A stretch of 16,261 nucleotides of DNA from an uncultured Clostridia bacterium (GTDB lineage: Bacteria > Bacillota > Clostridia > TANB77 > UBA1234), in the NCBI GenBank assembly GCA_934132775.1, contig CAKPAA010000023.1, positions 1 to 16,261 on the forward strand, written 5' to 3'. Shown here one piece after another: positions 1-6,946 of the stretch; the stretch's first letter is position 1, and each line of letters begins with the position of its first letter. Made by a program: the position numbers and the translations under genes. Under the pieces are notes generated by a model. It did not search any database, had not been told where the DNA came from, and worked only from the letters and a program-made list of their open reading frames with translations.

Positions 1-105
1 TCTATTAGCTTCAAATCTTTCCTTAACATACTTTAAAACTTTTTCTTCATCATCTTGAACTAAATTTCTCATGCTTTGGTACACTTCTAATTTTTCTTTT
101 CTCAT
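1..105 (-). CDS. N-terminal fragment of an unidentified protein
   Basis: Reading the minus strand from an ATG at 105-103 gives 35 open codons to the window edge, beginning MRKEKLEVYQSMRNLV and rich in charged, probably helical residues. A G-rich stretch (GGGG followed by TTGATAAACGA) lies about 11 bases upstream and could serve as a ribosome binding site. A TATAAA-like -10 element lies around 145-150, but no convincing -35 goes with it. No family is recognisable from this short piece. The start is plausible but unproven because only the N-terminus is present. Confidence 0.45.
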   Translation of the reverse strand, partial: MRKEKLEVYQSMRNLVQDDEEKVLKYVKERFEANR

Positions 106-197
106 TCGTTTATCAACCCCGTTTTCATTTGACTTTATTCATATTTTATACTAGCAAAATGCTTATAGCAAGAGAAAACTTAATTTTGCTAATTTTA

Positions 198-231
198 CCA
201 TATAGACCGGCCTATTTGGCTGTTTTTTATT
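198..231 (+). terminator. Orphan terminator-like hairpin reading rightward
   Basis: CCATATAG at 198-205 pairs with CTATTTGG at 212-219 (one mismatch) around the loop ACCGGC. It is followed by CTG and a run of six T at 223-228. This is the form of an intrinsic terminator for plus-strand transcription, but no plus-strand gene is visible to its left. The same bases also form an imperfect 22-bp palindrome centred at 208/209, so a protein-binding site is an alternative. Confidence 0.35.
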
Positions 232-334
232 GTTTACATTCTAATTTTGTTGTATTTAAAAAACTACATTTTACATAAGCAAAATCAAAATTATGCATAT
301 TTTATTTAATGCTTACTTAAATTAACTATTTGGC

Positions 335-380
335 AAAAAATAAGACCTGCATTAAATTCATAATGCAAGTCTTATTTTTT
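335..380 (-). terminator. Intrinsic terminator of the HD-domain gene
   Basis: A 19-base arm at 335-353 pairs with 362-380 across an 8-base loop. Both arms end in A/T tracts, so it could work in both directions. Read on the minus strand, the only non-Watson-Crick pair becomes a G-U wobble, while on the plus strand it is an A-C mismatch. The hairpin therefore fits best as the terminator of the minus-strand gene whose stop is at 390, ten bases away. Confidence 0.8.
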
Positions 381-389
381 AATTCGCCG

Positions 390-956
390 TTACTCCATAT
401 CAGCGAGCACTTTCTCGCCAATATGGACTCGCTCATCGATGCCTTCCAAGGCCTCTTGCGAACGCACTGAGCCCCGATCGTCAGCTTTGTGCAAGAGCAT
501 AAGCTGACGATAGAACTCGTCGTCAACTTGTACCTCAAGACCGGCACGCCGAAGTTCTTTTCGGCAAGCAACCTTGATAGCCGCTTCAAGGTCATCCGGA
601 TGTTCTCGTGCAACATTGTATGGGAACATATGACACCTTATCAGTGCCATAGCCCTTTCGTACCTACGATCTTCCTTAGAAAGGAAAACAGAGATATCAG
701 CGTCCCTTACCAGCTCGTGTCCGTAAAAACAGGCACCGCCGACTTTATTGAAGCCCTGGGTAAGCGGCTTATTGATGTCGTGCAGACACGCTGCCAACAC
801 AACGACATCGTCCTCAGGCCTTCCCTGAGCAAGTCTCTGTGCCTCAGCCACTACAAGCATCACGTGCTCGTAATAGCTCTCGAAATGGTACTTTGACGTA
901 TGAGGCAGCTTCGAAAAGTCCTCATAATAATAGCGGGCGAAATCGGCTCTGAACAT
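390..956 (-). CDS. HD-domain metal-dependent phosphohydrolase-like protein
   Basis: This 188-residue soluble protein carries the HD-superfamily signature: His31 (YYEHVM), the His59-Asp60 doublet in LAACLHDINKP, His80 (FYGHELV) and a late Asp in LLHKADDRGS (159/160). These positions are typical divalent-metal ligands. HD proteins usually hydrolyse phosphate esters or nucleotides; the layout recalls the HD domain found in CCA-adding enzymes, but the substrate cannot be named. The start is the ATG at 956-954, with GGAGG seven bases upstream; an in-frame ATG 18 codons earlier lacks such a site. The gene stands alone with its own promoter and terminator. Base use is odd: the coding part is about 50-58% G+C in stretches counted by eye, while flanks and neighbours are near 30%. 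This suggests fairly recent acquisition from a G+C-richer donor. Confidence 0.8.
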   Translation of the reverse strand: MFRADFARYYYEDFSKLPHTSKYHFESYYEHVMLVVAEAQRLAQGRPEDDVVVLAACLHDINKPLTQGFNKVGGACFYGHELVRDADISVFLSKEDRRYERAMALIRCHMFPYNVAREHPDDLEAAIKVACRKELRRAGLEVQVDDEFYRQLMLLHKADDRGSVRSQEALEGIDERVHIGEKVLADME

Positions 957-1001
957 ACAGAACCCTCCTTTTGTTTTAGTTTTTTTATTAGCGACAATTA
1001 T

Positions 1002-1030
1002 ATTATACACTATCTCAAGAATTATGTAAA
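1002..1030 (-). promoter_or_regulatory. Sigma-A-type promoter of the HD-domain gene
   Basis: On the minus strand TTTACA (1030-1025) is followed after 17 bases by a perfect TATAAT (1007-1002). The HD gene starts 46 bases further on. Box sequences and spacing are close to the consensus, and the promoter is A+T-rich like the host genome, unlike the coding region it serves. Confidence 0.75.
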
Positions 1031-1075
1031 CATATTTTAGAAAATTTGCTACTTATACAAAATAAAATTGCAAAT

Positions 1076-1240
1076 TCAAAAGTGTATGTAGTTAACAACT
1101 CTTTTGGGAATTAAGTCATAATATGAAAGTGCAAAATCAAACGACAAATATGATGGTCCATAAATGCATCCCACCAATAAATATCCAGATGTTTTAGGAT
1201 CAGTTTCATACAAACCATTTATAATTTTGAAATATTTTCC
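1076..1240 (-). pseudogene. Remnant of an AbiEi-type (type IV) antitoxin
   Basis: The minus strand reads 54 open codons ending in TGA at 1078-1076, with an in-frame TAA just before 1240 and no start codon. The peptide contains INGLYETDPKTSGYL, then YGPSYLSFDFALSYYDLIPKR. This pattern of a Gly-Leu-Tyr turn, a Pro-Ser-Tyr-(Leu/Val)-Ser strand, Ala-Leu-x-Tyr-Tyr and Leu-Ile-Pro is characteristic of the segment that follows the winged helix-turn-helix in AbiEi-family antitoxins of type IV toxin-antitoxin systems. Full proteins of this kind are around 200 residues, so the N-terminal helix-turn-helix and the C-terminal half are missing. No partner nucleotidyltransferase toxin is visible nearby. The match was made by eye; no search was run. 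Confidence 0.55.
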
Positions 1241-1255
1241 TTTTTATTTCTTTAT

Positions 1256-1307
1256 TAAAAAATCAAGCCCAACCAGCTAAACATCTAAGTTTAACAGTTT
1301 GGACTTG
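1256..1307 (-). terminator. Intrinsic terminator of the DUF3006-like gene
   Basis: On the minus strand CAAGTCCAA (1307-1299) pairs with TTGGGCTTG (1272-1264), with one G-U wobble. An inner TTAAAC/GTTTAG stem extends the hairpin, which is followed by ATTTTTT. It lies 43 bases after the stop codon of the gene at 1350-1958. Confidence 0.7.
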
Positions 1308-1349
1308 TCTCAATGCAAATATTATGCATTTTAAAGTGTTATTCAATTT

Positions 1350-1958
1350 CTACTCTACACAAATATATGTGCCGTTTTGATAAATAACTTTTGAACCATA
1401 CTTTATTTTTTCATATAATTCTTGTGAAATCTTAATACCCCAGAATTCTTTGCCTGTCTCTGGTATCTTCAAGCTCATTCTTGCATCTTCTTTTTCGTCA
1501 CTCTTGTCACATACAAAGTATGCTTTGCCGTCAACTTCAAACAGACTTCTTGAATTTTTGCTTGCTTCAATTATTCTTTTTCTTAGAGTCAAAATTTCAT
1601 TTGTTGCCTCTTTGTCTACTTTGAAAGAACCATTTTGGAATATAAGCACGTCTCCATTTTTCACATCGGTTGGCAACTTAGATAACTCTAAATTTTGAAA
1701 GCTTTTTTTGTCTGCTGTGAAAGTATGAACAAAACAAATATTGCTTTCTGGTGTGACATTTTTTACGTAGTAACACTCACTTAACTCATTGCTAGAAACG
1801 TATTTTTTTAACCAATTTGCGATACTGTCATTGATTAAACTCCTACCTTCTCTTGTAAGTTTAAAACTGTTTTCTAGTGCTTCAACCGCTCCTCTAAGTG
1901 TTTCGTTTAATGATCCAAGATTATCTTTTTCACCGCCAAAATTTAATTCTAAATTCAT
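1350..1958 (-). CDS. Hypothetical protein with a DUF3006-like segment
   Basis: This is a 202-residue cytoplasmic-looking protein with no signal peptide or membrane segment. Residues about 88-135 (KLPTDVKNGDVLIFQNGSF, then VDKEATNEI and a basic helix) resemble DUF3006, a short domain usually found as a free-standing protein of about 70-80 residues. Here it lies inside a longer chain: an N-terminal helical part (1-60) of unknown relationship, and a C-terminal part with a second small pattern, EFWGIKISQELYEKIKYGSK then VIYQNGTYICVE. Function is not known. The start is the ATG at 1958-1956; AAGGA lies about 14 bases upstream, so spacing is on the long side. The gene is monocistronic, between its own consensus promoter and its own terminator. 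Confidence 0.7.
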   Translation of the reverse strand: MNLELNFGGEKDNLGSLNETLRGAVEALENSFKLTREGRSLINDSIANWLKKYVSSNELSECYYVKNVTPESNICFVHTFTADKKSFQNLELSKLPTDVKNGDVLIFQNGSFKVDKEATNEILTLRKRIIEASKNSRSLFEVDGKAYFVCDKSDEKEDARMSLKIPETGKEFWGIKISQELYEKIKYGSKVIYQNGTYICVE

Positions 1959-2015
1959 AAATATCTCGCTTCCTTAAATTATTATTTCCACTCATTTTTA
2001 AGTCAAGACATATGA

Positions 2016-2044
2016 ATTATACCAGCAAATGCCCATTTTTTCAA
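2016..2044 (-). promoter_or_regulatory. Extended -10 sigma-A promoter of the DUF3006-like gene
   Basis: On the minus strand TTGAAA (2044-2039) and TATAAT (2021-2016) are 17 bases apart. TGG directly precedes the -10 box, giving an extended -10. The gene starts 58 bases downstream at 1958. Confidence 0.75.
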
Positions 2045-2157
2045 TACTTTATTCTAATTTATTACTTGCTGTTTAGAGGGTAGCGTACGCTTTTCATTTT
2101 ATTTAACCACTATTTCATTGAACCATTGTTTTACATATAGAATTTACTATCTTTTAC

Positions 2158-3060
2158 TTAACTATTTGCCTTTCCTTGCCAAAGGTCTTCTTCTTTTAAT
2201 TTTTTATCAATTCCATTCATTATCCACTTTTTGTGAGCATTCCATTCAGGTGCAACCAATATATCTTTTGGTGCATCTCCTGAAACTCTATGTATAACAA
2301 TATCTTTTCTTAAATGAGATATTATATAACAAGCTTTTTCTATGTATTCTTCTAAGGTTAGCGGCGTATATTTTCCGGCATTATAAAGGTTTTCAAGTTC
2401 AGTGCCTTTTACAATATATGTAGAATGAATTTTTACTCCGTTTACTTTTTGAGCATTTATAAATTCCACTGTTTCTTCAATATCTTTATCCGTTTCATTT
2501 GGAAGTCCAACCATTATATGTGCAACAACCTCTATTCCATATTTTTCAAGTGCTTGAACGGCTCTTTTAAAATCTGCCGAAGTGTATCCTCTATTTAAAG
2601 TCTTGCCTATTTCATCATTTGCAGTTTGTAAGCCTAATTCAACCACCACATAGCATTTCTCAGCATACTCCGCTAAAAGCCTTGCTATTTCTTCATTTAT
2701 ACAGTCTGGTCTTGTTGCGATTTCAAGACCTATAATTCTATCATCACAAAAGGCCAAATCATATTTTTGCCTTAAATTTTCGAGTGTATCATACGTATTT
2801 GAAAAATTTTGAAAATATGCAATAAACTTATTGGCACGGTCTCCTCTATACGAGTTTAAGTGATTTTTTATTTGTGATTGTATATCTACATTTTTTAAAT
2901 GTTCTCCTGAGCCTCTCTCACTGCAAAATATACAACCACCATAACCTTTTGTGCCATCTCTATTTGGACAAGTAAAACCTCCATCAATACATATTTTTAA
3001 TACTCTTTCTCCAAATTTTTCTTTTAAATATTTGTTTAAGTGGTTATATCTATCTTCCAT
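2158..3060 (-). CDS. TIGR01212/YtqA-type radical SAM protein
   Basis: This 300-residue protein opens with RYNHLNKYLKEKFGERVLKI and continues with the family hallmark CIDGGFTCPNRDG and GGCIFCSERGSGE. The cluster-binding cysteines are probably Cys31, Cys43 and Cys46, with the wide first gap (C-x11-C-x2-C) seen in the TIGR01212 and Elp3-like branches rather than the usual C-x3-C-x2-C. GLEIATRPDCI and VVELGLQTANDE are further typical radical SAM core motifs, and VAHIMVGLPNET fits the later strand. It should bind a [4Fe-4S] cluster and S-adenosylmethionine in the cytoplasm; I know of no firmly assigned substrate. Its ATG lies one base after the cysS stop codon, so the two are translated from one message. 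No clear terminator follows. Confidence 0.88.
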   Translation of the reverse strand: MEDRYNHLNKYLKEKFGERVLKICIDGGFTCPNRDGTKGYGGCIFCSERGSGEHLKNVDIQSQIKNHLNSYRGDRANKFIAYFQNFSNTYDTLENLRQKYDLAFCDDRIIGLEIATRPDCINEEIARLLAEYAEKCYVVVELGLQTANDEIGKTLNRGYTSADFKRAVQALEKYGIEVVAHIMVGLPNETDKDIEETVEFINAQKVNGVKIHSTYIVKGTELENLYNAGKYTPLTLEEYIEKACYIISHLRKDIVIHRVSGDAPKDILVAPEWNAHKKWIMNGIDKKLKEEDLWQGKANS

Positions 3061-3061
3061 T

Positions 3062-4525
3062 TTAGTACAACGCCTTTATATCCCAAACAGTTCCATTAAC
3101 TGTATCATTCAATATAATACCTTGGCTATCTAGCTCACTTCTGATTTTATCAGCAGTCTCGTAGTCTTTATTCTTTTTTGCATCTTTTCTTTCATCTATT
3201 TTTTTCAAAATATCTTCCTCAGAGATACCAAGCTTTTTAAGATATTTAGATTTCATTTCAGCTATAAATTCGTCTGGCTCTTGCGCAAAAAATCCCAAAA
3301 CTTTGTATGCATCTTTAACTTCATTTAAAATTGCTTTTAAGGTATTAGCTGTTTTTTGTCTATTATCTTTTTTAGCAGACTTCATAATGTTATTAACGTA
3401 CTTAAATATTCCATGCAAATTAGCAATTGCAGCTGGTGTATTAAAATCATCGTCCATAACATTTATGAAATCTTCTTTTATCTTTCCTGAAATATCATCT
3501 TCTAACTTTTCACCATTTTCATCGCCATTATATGTATTTATAAAATCATTCATAGCCTTTATCGTATTATAAAAATAATACATTTGGCTTTCTGCAAGCG
3601 TGTAATCACTATCCAAAATATCTATATCAGATGAATAATGCTTTGAAAACATAACAAATTTAAGAACTTCAAAATTATACAATTTTAAAGCATCTCTTAT
3701 TGTTAGTGAGTTTCCTAATGATTTACTCATCTTTTCCCCATTTATTTTAATAAGTCCACAATGAGACCAATAATTTGCAAATGTTTTTCCACTCAATGCT
3801 TCGCTTTGGGCTATTTCATTCTCGTGATGTGGGAATATTAGGTCTCTGCCACCACCGTGAATATCTATTGTTTCGCCCAATGTATCACGTGCCATAACAG
3901 AACACTCAATATGCCAACCAGGTCTACCTTTGCCCCAAGGTGAATCCCAAGAAATTTCACCCTCTTTTGCAGACTTCCAAAGTGCAAAATCAATAGGATC
4001 TTCTTTTCCTTCTTCAAGCTCTATTCTAACACCATTAAGCATATCATCTACATTTCTGTGAGATAACTTGCCATATTGTCTAAAATTTCTAACTCTAAAA
4101 TAAACATCTCCATTAGGCGCAACGTATGCGTAACCCTTATCTATAAGACCTTGCACAAATTTTATTATCTTTTCTATGTATTCCGATGCTTTTGGCTTAA
4201 TATCAGCATCTGTAATATGCAAACCTGCCATATCTTTTTCGTTTTCTTCAATTTGTTCCAAAGAAAAATCAAGTGCATTCTTGCCAAGCTCATTTGCTTT
4301 TTTTATTATTTTGTCATCGACATCTGTGTAATTACGAACATATTTAACATTATATCCTCTGTATCTCAAATAATCTGTAATCATTGCATACACCATTGCT
4401 TGACGTGCGTGACCTATATGAGATAAATCGTAAACCGTAATTCCACACGCATACATATTAACGTTATTGCCGTTAATTGGCTTAAATTCTTCCTTTTTAC
4501 CAGTCATAGAATTGTATATTTTCAT
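3062..4525 (-). CDS. cysS: Cysteine--tRNA ligase
   Basis: This class I aminoacyl-tRNA synthetase charges tRNA-Cys with cysteine at the cost of ATP. The 487-residue length is close to the usual 460-490. Visible signatures are MYACGITVYDLSHIGHAR, with the HIGH motif at 36-39, and GEKMSKSLGN, with KMSKS at 265-269. Probable zinc ligands are Cys27, Cys208 (WHIECS), His233 and Glu237 (FPHHENE). A C-terminal helical part for anticodon recognition ends in VWDIKALY. The ATG has AAGGAGG seven bases upstream. The leader from the promoter is only about 70 bases and shows no T-box, although clostridial cysS genes are often T-box controlled. It is the first gene of a two-gene operon with the radical SAM gene. 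Confidence 0.97.
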   Translation of the reverse strand: MKIYNSMTGKKEEFKPINGNNVNMYACGITVYDLSHIGHARQAMVYAMITDYLRYRGYNVKYVRNYTDVDDKIIKKANELGKNALDFSLEQIEENEKDMAGLHITDADIKPKASEYIEKIIKFVQGLIDKGYAYVAPNGDVYFRVRNFRQYGKLSHRNVDDMLNGVRIELEEGKEDPIDFALWKSAKEGEISWDSPWGKGRPGWHIECSVMARDTLGETIDIHGGGRDLIFPHHENEIAQSEALSGKTFANYWSHCGLIKINGEKMSKSLGNSLTIRDALKLYNFEVLKFVMFSKHYSSDIDILDSDYTLAESQMYYFYNTIKAMNDFINTYNGDENGEKLEDDISGKIKEDFINVMDDDFNTPAAIANLHGIFKYVNNIMKSAKKDNRQKTANTLKAILNEVKDAYKVLGFFAQEPDEFIAEMKSKYLKKLGISEEDILKKIDERKDAKKNKDYETADKIRSELDSQGIILNDTVNGTVWDIKALY

Positions 4526-4603
4526 ATAAAAACCTCCTTACAAGCCTTATATGTTGCTTAAACTTCGTCTCAATTTCTAATGTTTAGTCCCAACATCTTA
4601 TAC

Positions 4604-4633
4604 ATTATATGCCCCAAACACGTGATTTGTCAA
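4604..4633 (-). promoter_or_regulatory. Consensus promoter of the cysS operon
   Basis: On the minus strand a perfect TTGACA (4633-4628) and a perfect TATAAT (4609-4604) are separated by 18 bases. The -35 box overlaps the TGA stop codon of the upstream gtrA-like gene, so cysS has its own start rather than depending on readthrough. The ATG is about 80 bases downstream. Confidence 0.85.
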
Positions 4634-5049
4634 TATTTTGCCCTGAACACATAAAATCTGCTTATCACGTAATTTAAAATTATAACAACAATAGAAATCA
4701 CAAGTTTAACCGCATATTCATTTAATCCAAGCCAAGTTGCGAACATCCAAAATGCCACGACTTGAAACAAAAATGTATATCCTCTGCTTAACAAAAATTT
4801 CATAAACTCTCTAAACTTACTCTTTTCAACACTTTTAAACACATACCTTCTATTAGTAAAATATGCAAAAATAATCGAAGTTAGTATAGCTATCGCATTA
4901 GCGATATTTTTATCAATCACTGGTAAAAAAGTCCTAAACAAAAATAATACTCCCCAGTCAACAAGTGTTGTAAGAACACCAAAGAAAATATATGAAATAT
5001 AGTGCTTCATTTTTTCTTTATCTTTTAATAACTTCATAAATTTATCCAT
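4630..5049 (-). CDS. GtrA-family membrane protein
   Basis: This 139-residue protein has four predicted membrane helices and the GtrA family pattern: FFGVLTTLVDWGVLFLF in helix 1, FAYFTNRRYVF at the end of helix 2, a KFLLSRGYT loop, and LNYVISRFYVFRAKY at the C-terminus. GtrA proteins are thought to flip polyprenyl-phosphate-linked sugars across the cytoplasmic membrane for surface polysaccharide or teichoic acid decoration. It follows the polyprenyl-phosphate glycosyltransferase gene on the same strand after 110 bases, the classical partnership. The start at 5049 has AAAGGA upstream with somewhat long spacing; an ATG four codons later is less well placed. No clear extra promoter was found in the 110-base gap. 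Confidence 0.87.
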   Translation of the reverse strand: MDKFMKLLKDKEKMKHYISYIFFGVLTTLVDWGVLFLFRTFLPVIDKNIANAIAILTSIIFAYFTNRRYVFKSVEKSKFREFMKFLLSRGYTFLFQVVAFWMFATWLGLNEYAVKLVISIVVIILNYVISRFYVFRAKY

Positions 5050-5159
5050 ATATACTCAATCCTTTATAGCTATTTCAGCATTTAGTTTTAATTAGCACAA
5101 ATTTCATTAAAACTACATTTGTTTTTATAAAATTTGTCTTTACCTTTCTCGAATTTTTC

Positions 5160-6068
5160 TTAATCTTTTCTTTTCACTTCACTTATAATATACTGTGGTC
5201 TTCGCTTAACTTCTTCATAAATCTTTCCAACATATATGCCAATAATTGCAAGGCAAAACATTATAAGCGAACCGATTATAAGTTGAAGCAAAATAACTGT
5301 TGTAAAACCAGTTGCCGATACTCCAACTATTTTATTATATAAAGTTTGAATTGCCAAAATAACTGCACTCACAAAAAATATTCCGCCAAGAAAAGCCGTA
5401 ATGTATAAAAGTGATGATGAAAATGAGGTTATAGCGTTAATTGCAAGTTTGAATAATGATTTAAGTTTAAACTTAGACTTTCCAATTTCTCTTTCTTTAA
5501 TATCAATTTCCAAAACATATTTATCAAATCCAACCCAATCAACCAAGCCTCTGAAAAAAAGTTGACCTTCTTTAAATTCTTTAATTTTATCAACAACTGC
5601 TCTGTCTAAAAGCTTGTAATCACTTGAATTAGCCATATCTAGCCCAGACATTTTTTTGAGTATATTATAAAAAAGTCCTGTACTAATTTTATACAACAAC
5701 GATTCCTTGCCTCTGCTCTTCTTCACAGTTTCAACAATTTTATACCCATCTTTCCACTTTTCAATTAACTTTGGAATATATTCAGGTGGATGTTGTAAAT
5801 CAGAATCCATAACTATAACAGCATCACCTTTGGCATTTGAAACACCAGCCATAACAGCAGCTTCTTTGCCAAAATTTCTGCTAAATCTAACGCCAATAAT
5901 TCTTTTATTACCTTCAACCAAAGTTGAAATTTCTTTCCAACTATCGTCCTTAGAGCCATCATCAACAAGCACCATTTCATAATCATCTGGCAAATACTTT
6001 ATTATTTCATTTACATTGTGCTTAATTCCATTTTCTTCGTTAAACACCGGAATAACAACTGATATCAT
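5160..6068 (-). CDS. Polyprenyl-phosphate glycosyltransferase (GtrB/DPM1-like, GT2)
   Basis: This 302-residue family 2 glycosyltransferase should transfer a sugar from a nucleotide donor to undecaprenyl phosphate on the inner membrane face. Residues 1-200 form the GT-A domain, with VVIPVFNEE (4-12), VDDGS (35-39), the metal-binding DSD (88-90) followed by LQHPPE, and GKSKFKLKSL (196-205). Two membrane helices follow at about 215-245 and 255-285, as in GtrB, YkcC and CsbB. I chose the ATG at 6068 because GAGGTG lies seven bases before it; the ATG five codons earlier would overlap that site. The downstream gtrA-like gene probably moves the product outward. The final transferase of such a three-part pathway is not in this window. 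Confidence 0.9.
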   Translation of the reverse strand: MISVVIPVFNEENGIKHNVNEIIKYLPDDYEMVLVDDGSKDDSWKEISTLVEGNKRIIGVRFSRNFGKEAAVMAGVSNAKGDAVIVMDSDLQHPPEYIPKLIEKWKDGYKIVETVKKSRGKESLLYKISTGLFYNILKKMSGLDMANSSDYKLLDRAVVDKIKEFKEGQLFFRGLVDWVGFDKYVLEIDIKEREIGKSKFKLKSLFKLAINAITSFSSSLLYITAFLGGIFFVSAVILAIQTLYNKIVGVSATGFTTVILLQLIIGSLIMFCLAIIGIYVGKIYEEVKRRPQYIISEVKRKD

Positions 6069-6091
6069 ATAAAAACACCTCATACAAAAAC

Positions 6092-6120
6092 ATTCTATTT
6101 ACTTTTTATTTTTAAGTCAA
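6092..6120 (-). promoter_or_regulatory. Promoter of the glycosyltransferase gene
   Basis: On the minus strand TTGACT (6120-6115) and TAGAAT (6097-6092) are 17 bases apart. The expected start of transcription is about 15-18 bases before the ATG at 6068, giving a short leader that just holds the ribosome binding site. Confidence 0.6.
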
Positions 6121-6220
6121 AGTAATTGTTTAGCCATTACATTCAACTATCTACATTCATTATGTTGCTTCTAATCTATGATTATTTTACTGTTTTTTCC
6201 TTACTATTTCAAGTAAAAGG

Positions 6221-6249
6221 TTAACACGAAAATTTTTATTTGCTATAAT
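6221..6249 (+). promoter_or_regulatory. Upstream promoter of mscL
   Basis: TTAACA (6221-6226) and TATAAT (6244-6249) have a 17-base spacer ending in TGC, which makes an extended -10. It reads toward mscL and lies 72 bases upstream of the second promoter. Confidence 0.6.
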
Positions 6250-6292
6250 ATTCAAAATAAATACAAGCTAGAGCACCGTGTATAAAAACCTA

Positions 6293-6321
6293 TTGACTTA
6301 TAGCTAAAAAGTTTGTATCAT
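6293..6321 (+). promoter_or_regulatory. Downstream promoter of mscL
   Basis: TTGACT (6293-6298) and TATCAT (6316-6321) are 17 bases apart, with the mscL start 25 bases beyond the -10. With the promoter at 6221 this makes a tandem arrangement. The AAGGGGTGG ribosome site follows at 6331-6339. Confidence 0.65.
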
Positions 6322-6346
6322 ATTTATGTAAAGGGGTGGAATTAAA

Positions 6347-6883
6347 GTGAAAAAGATAAAAAACATTAAAGACTTAAATCCGGACATTGATTTAACAAAA
6401 GCTGAAAAAAAGGCAAAAGGCTTTATAACAGAATTTAAAGAATTTGCAATGAAAGGAAACGTTGTTGATTTAGCAATAGGTATGATTATAGGCTCTGCTT
6501 TCACAAGTATCGTTAATTCACTAGTAAAAGACATCATCACACCACTAATCGGTTCAATCACTGGTGGACTTGATTTTTCAGAACTATTTATATCACTTGA
6601 TGGAACGCACTACGCAACTCTTGCAGAAGCACAAGCAAAAGGCGCTGCAATACTTGCATATGGTAACTTTATAACAGCAGTATTAAACTTTTTAATAGTA
6701 GCATTGGTTATTTTTATAGTATTCAAAAAAATATTGGCGCCTAGAAAGAAAAAAGTTGAAACACCTGTTGAACCAACAGAAAAAGAATGTCCATACTGCA
6801 AATCTACAATTAACATCAAAGCAACAAAGTGTCCACACTGTACAGCTGATTTAAAAGTAGAAGAAGAAAAAGCAAATGTTTAA
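6347..6883 (+). CDS. mscL: Large-conductance mechanosensitive channel with C-terminal zinc ribbon
   Basis: MscL is a pentameric membrane channel that opens under high membrane tension and releases solutes during hypo-osmotic shock. The core is clear: EFKEFAMKGNVVDLAIGMIIGSAF (part of residues 30-52) leads into TM1, VNSLVKDIITPLIG follows, and TM2 spans about 103-127 (YGNFITAVLNFLIVALVIF). At 178 residues it is longer than the usual 120-150. About 25 extra residues precede the amphipathic N-helix, and after TM2 a basic linker leads to a zinc ribbon with CPYC (148-151) and CPHC (162-165), giving four metal-binding cysteines. The start codon is GTG with AAGGGGTGG seven bases upstream. It stands alone on the plus strand behind two promoters. 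Confidence 0.95.
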   Translation: MKKIKNIKDLNPDIDLTKAEKKAKGFITEFKEFAMKGNVVDLAIGMIIGSAFTSIVNSLVKDIITPLIGSITGGLDFSELFISLDGTHYATLAEAQAKGAAILAYGNFITAVLNFLIVALVIFIVFKKILAPRKKKVETPVEPTEKECPYCKSTINIKATKCPHCTADLKVEEEKANV

Positions 6884-6946
6884 GATTGTTTGCACTCTGC
6901 AAATAATTTAATAACATTATCAAAACGTTAATTTTACGCTAAATAA

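Larger units (their letters stand above)
1011..1349. other. Intergenic region without an intact gene
   Basis: This 339-base stretch has no intact gene. It holds, from low to high coordinate, the upstream part of the HD-gene promoter, a decayed AbiEi-type antitoxin fragment on the minus strand (1076-1240), and the terminator of the upstream minus-strand gene (1256-1307). Confidence 0.7.

Noticed and set aside
489..896. Long plus-strand reading frame across the HD gene
   Set aside because: It lies opposite the HD-domain gene, which has clear motifs, a ribosome binding site and a promoter. The frame is open only because of that gene's high G+C, and its protein has no recognisable pattern.
2088..2097. 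AGCGTACGCT palindrome between the radical SAM gene and the DUF3006-like gene
   Set aside because: It is a single 10-bp palindrome with no loop and no T run that forms a terminator, and it is not placed over a promoter. Too short to call an operator.
4526..4603. T-box riboswitch before cysS
   Set aside because: The leader is only about 70 bases and lacks both the conserved T-box sequence and a terminator/antiterminator pair.
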